From contig CAKSGP010000113.1 of assembly GCA_934454745.1 (NCBI GenBank), positions 1 through 5,571 on the forward strand: a stretch of DNA of 5,571 nt, written 5' to 3'. Under the pieces are notes generated by a model. It did no database searches and was not told where the DNA came from. It worked only from the letters and a program-made list of their open reading frames with translations. The position numbers and the translations under genes were made by a program. Every line of letters starts with the position of its first letter. The first letter of the stretch is position 1. Shown here piece by piece: positions 5,547 to 5,571 of this stretch. The DNA comes from an uncultured Clostridia bacterium. Lineage in GTDB: Bacteria > Bacillota > Clostridia > UBA1381.

Positions 5547-5571
5547 ATTAAAAATCGTGACAGCTTCCGAC

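Overview
The window looks like a chromosomal housekeeping segment from a Clostridia-type Firmicute. The DNA is AT-leaning, and all eight genes lie on the + strand with short spacers. Shine-Dalgarno sequences are strong in places (AGGAGG, AGGAGGTGA). The gene order ffh - rpsP - KH-domain gene - rimM - trmD is the classical Gram-positive order. The last gene is a secreted protein with copper-amine-oxidase-N ('stalk') domains, a family common in Clostridia. I see no rRNA, tRNA, CRISPR array, insertion sequence or sign of recent transfer.

Layout: 1-829 is the C-terminal part of Ffh, the signal recognition particle GTPase; its start lies outside the window. A 67-base AT-rich spacer then leads to rpsP (ribosomal protein S16, 897-1142) and, 14 bases later, khpA (small KH-domain RNA-binding protein, 1157-1387). 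The 99-base gap before rimM holds a hairpin followed by a T-run (1416-1455) that looks like an intrinsic terminator or attenuator. After it come rimM (1487-2002), trmD (1992-2735), a small membrane-anchored ComEA-like helix-hairpin-helix protein (2725-3096) and a class I methyltransferase of the Methyltransf_32/METTL25-like type (3097-4224). These four genes overlap or abut. A secreted stalk-domain protein (4244-5503) follows after 19 bases, and a strong intrinsic terminator (5511-5546) closes the unit.

The first five genes serve protein export (Ffh), 30S assembly (S16, RimM), RNA binding (KhpA) and tRNA m1G37 methylation (TrmD). The three distal genes replace rplS, which usually follows trmD. 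They are the least explained part of the window: a DNA-binding-type exported module without the usual ComEA oligomerisation domain, an RNA- or protein-methyltransferase candidate of unknown substrate, and an exported protein with a calcium-loop-like motif. The internal terminator-like hairpin, together with differing ribosome-binding-site strengths, suggests that S16 is made in excess over RimM and TrmD. I did not find a dramatic new system. The attenuator candidate and the distal three-gene cassette are the items most worth a second look.
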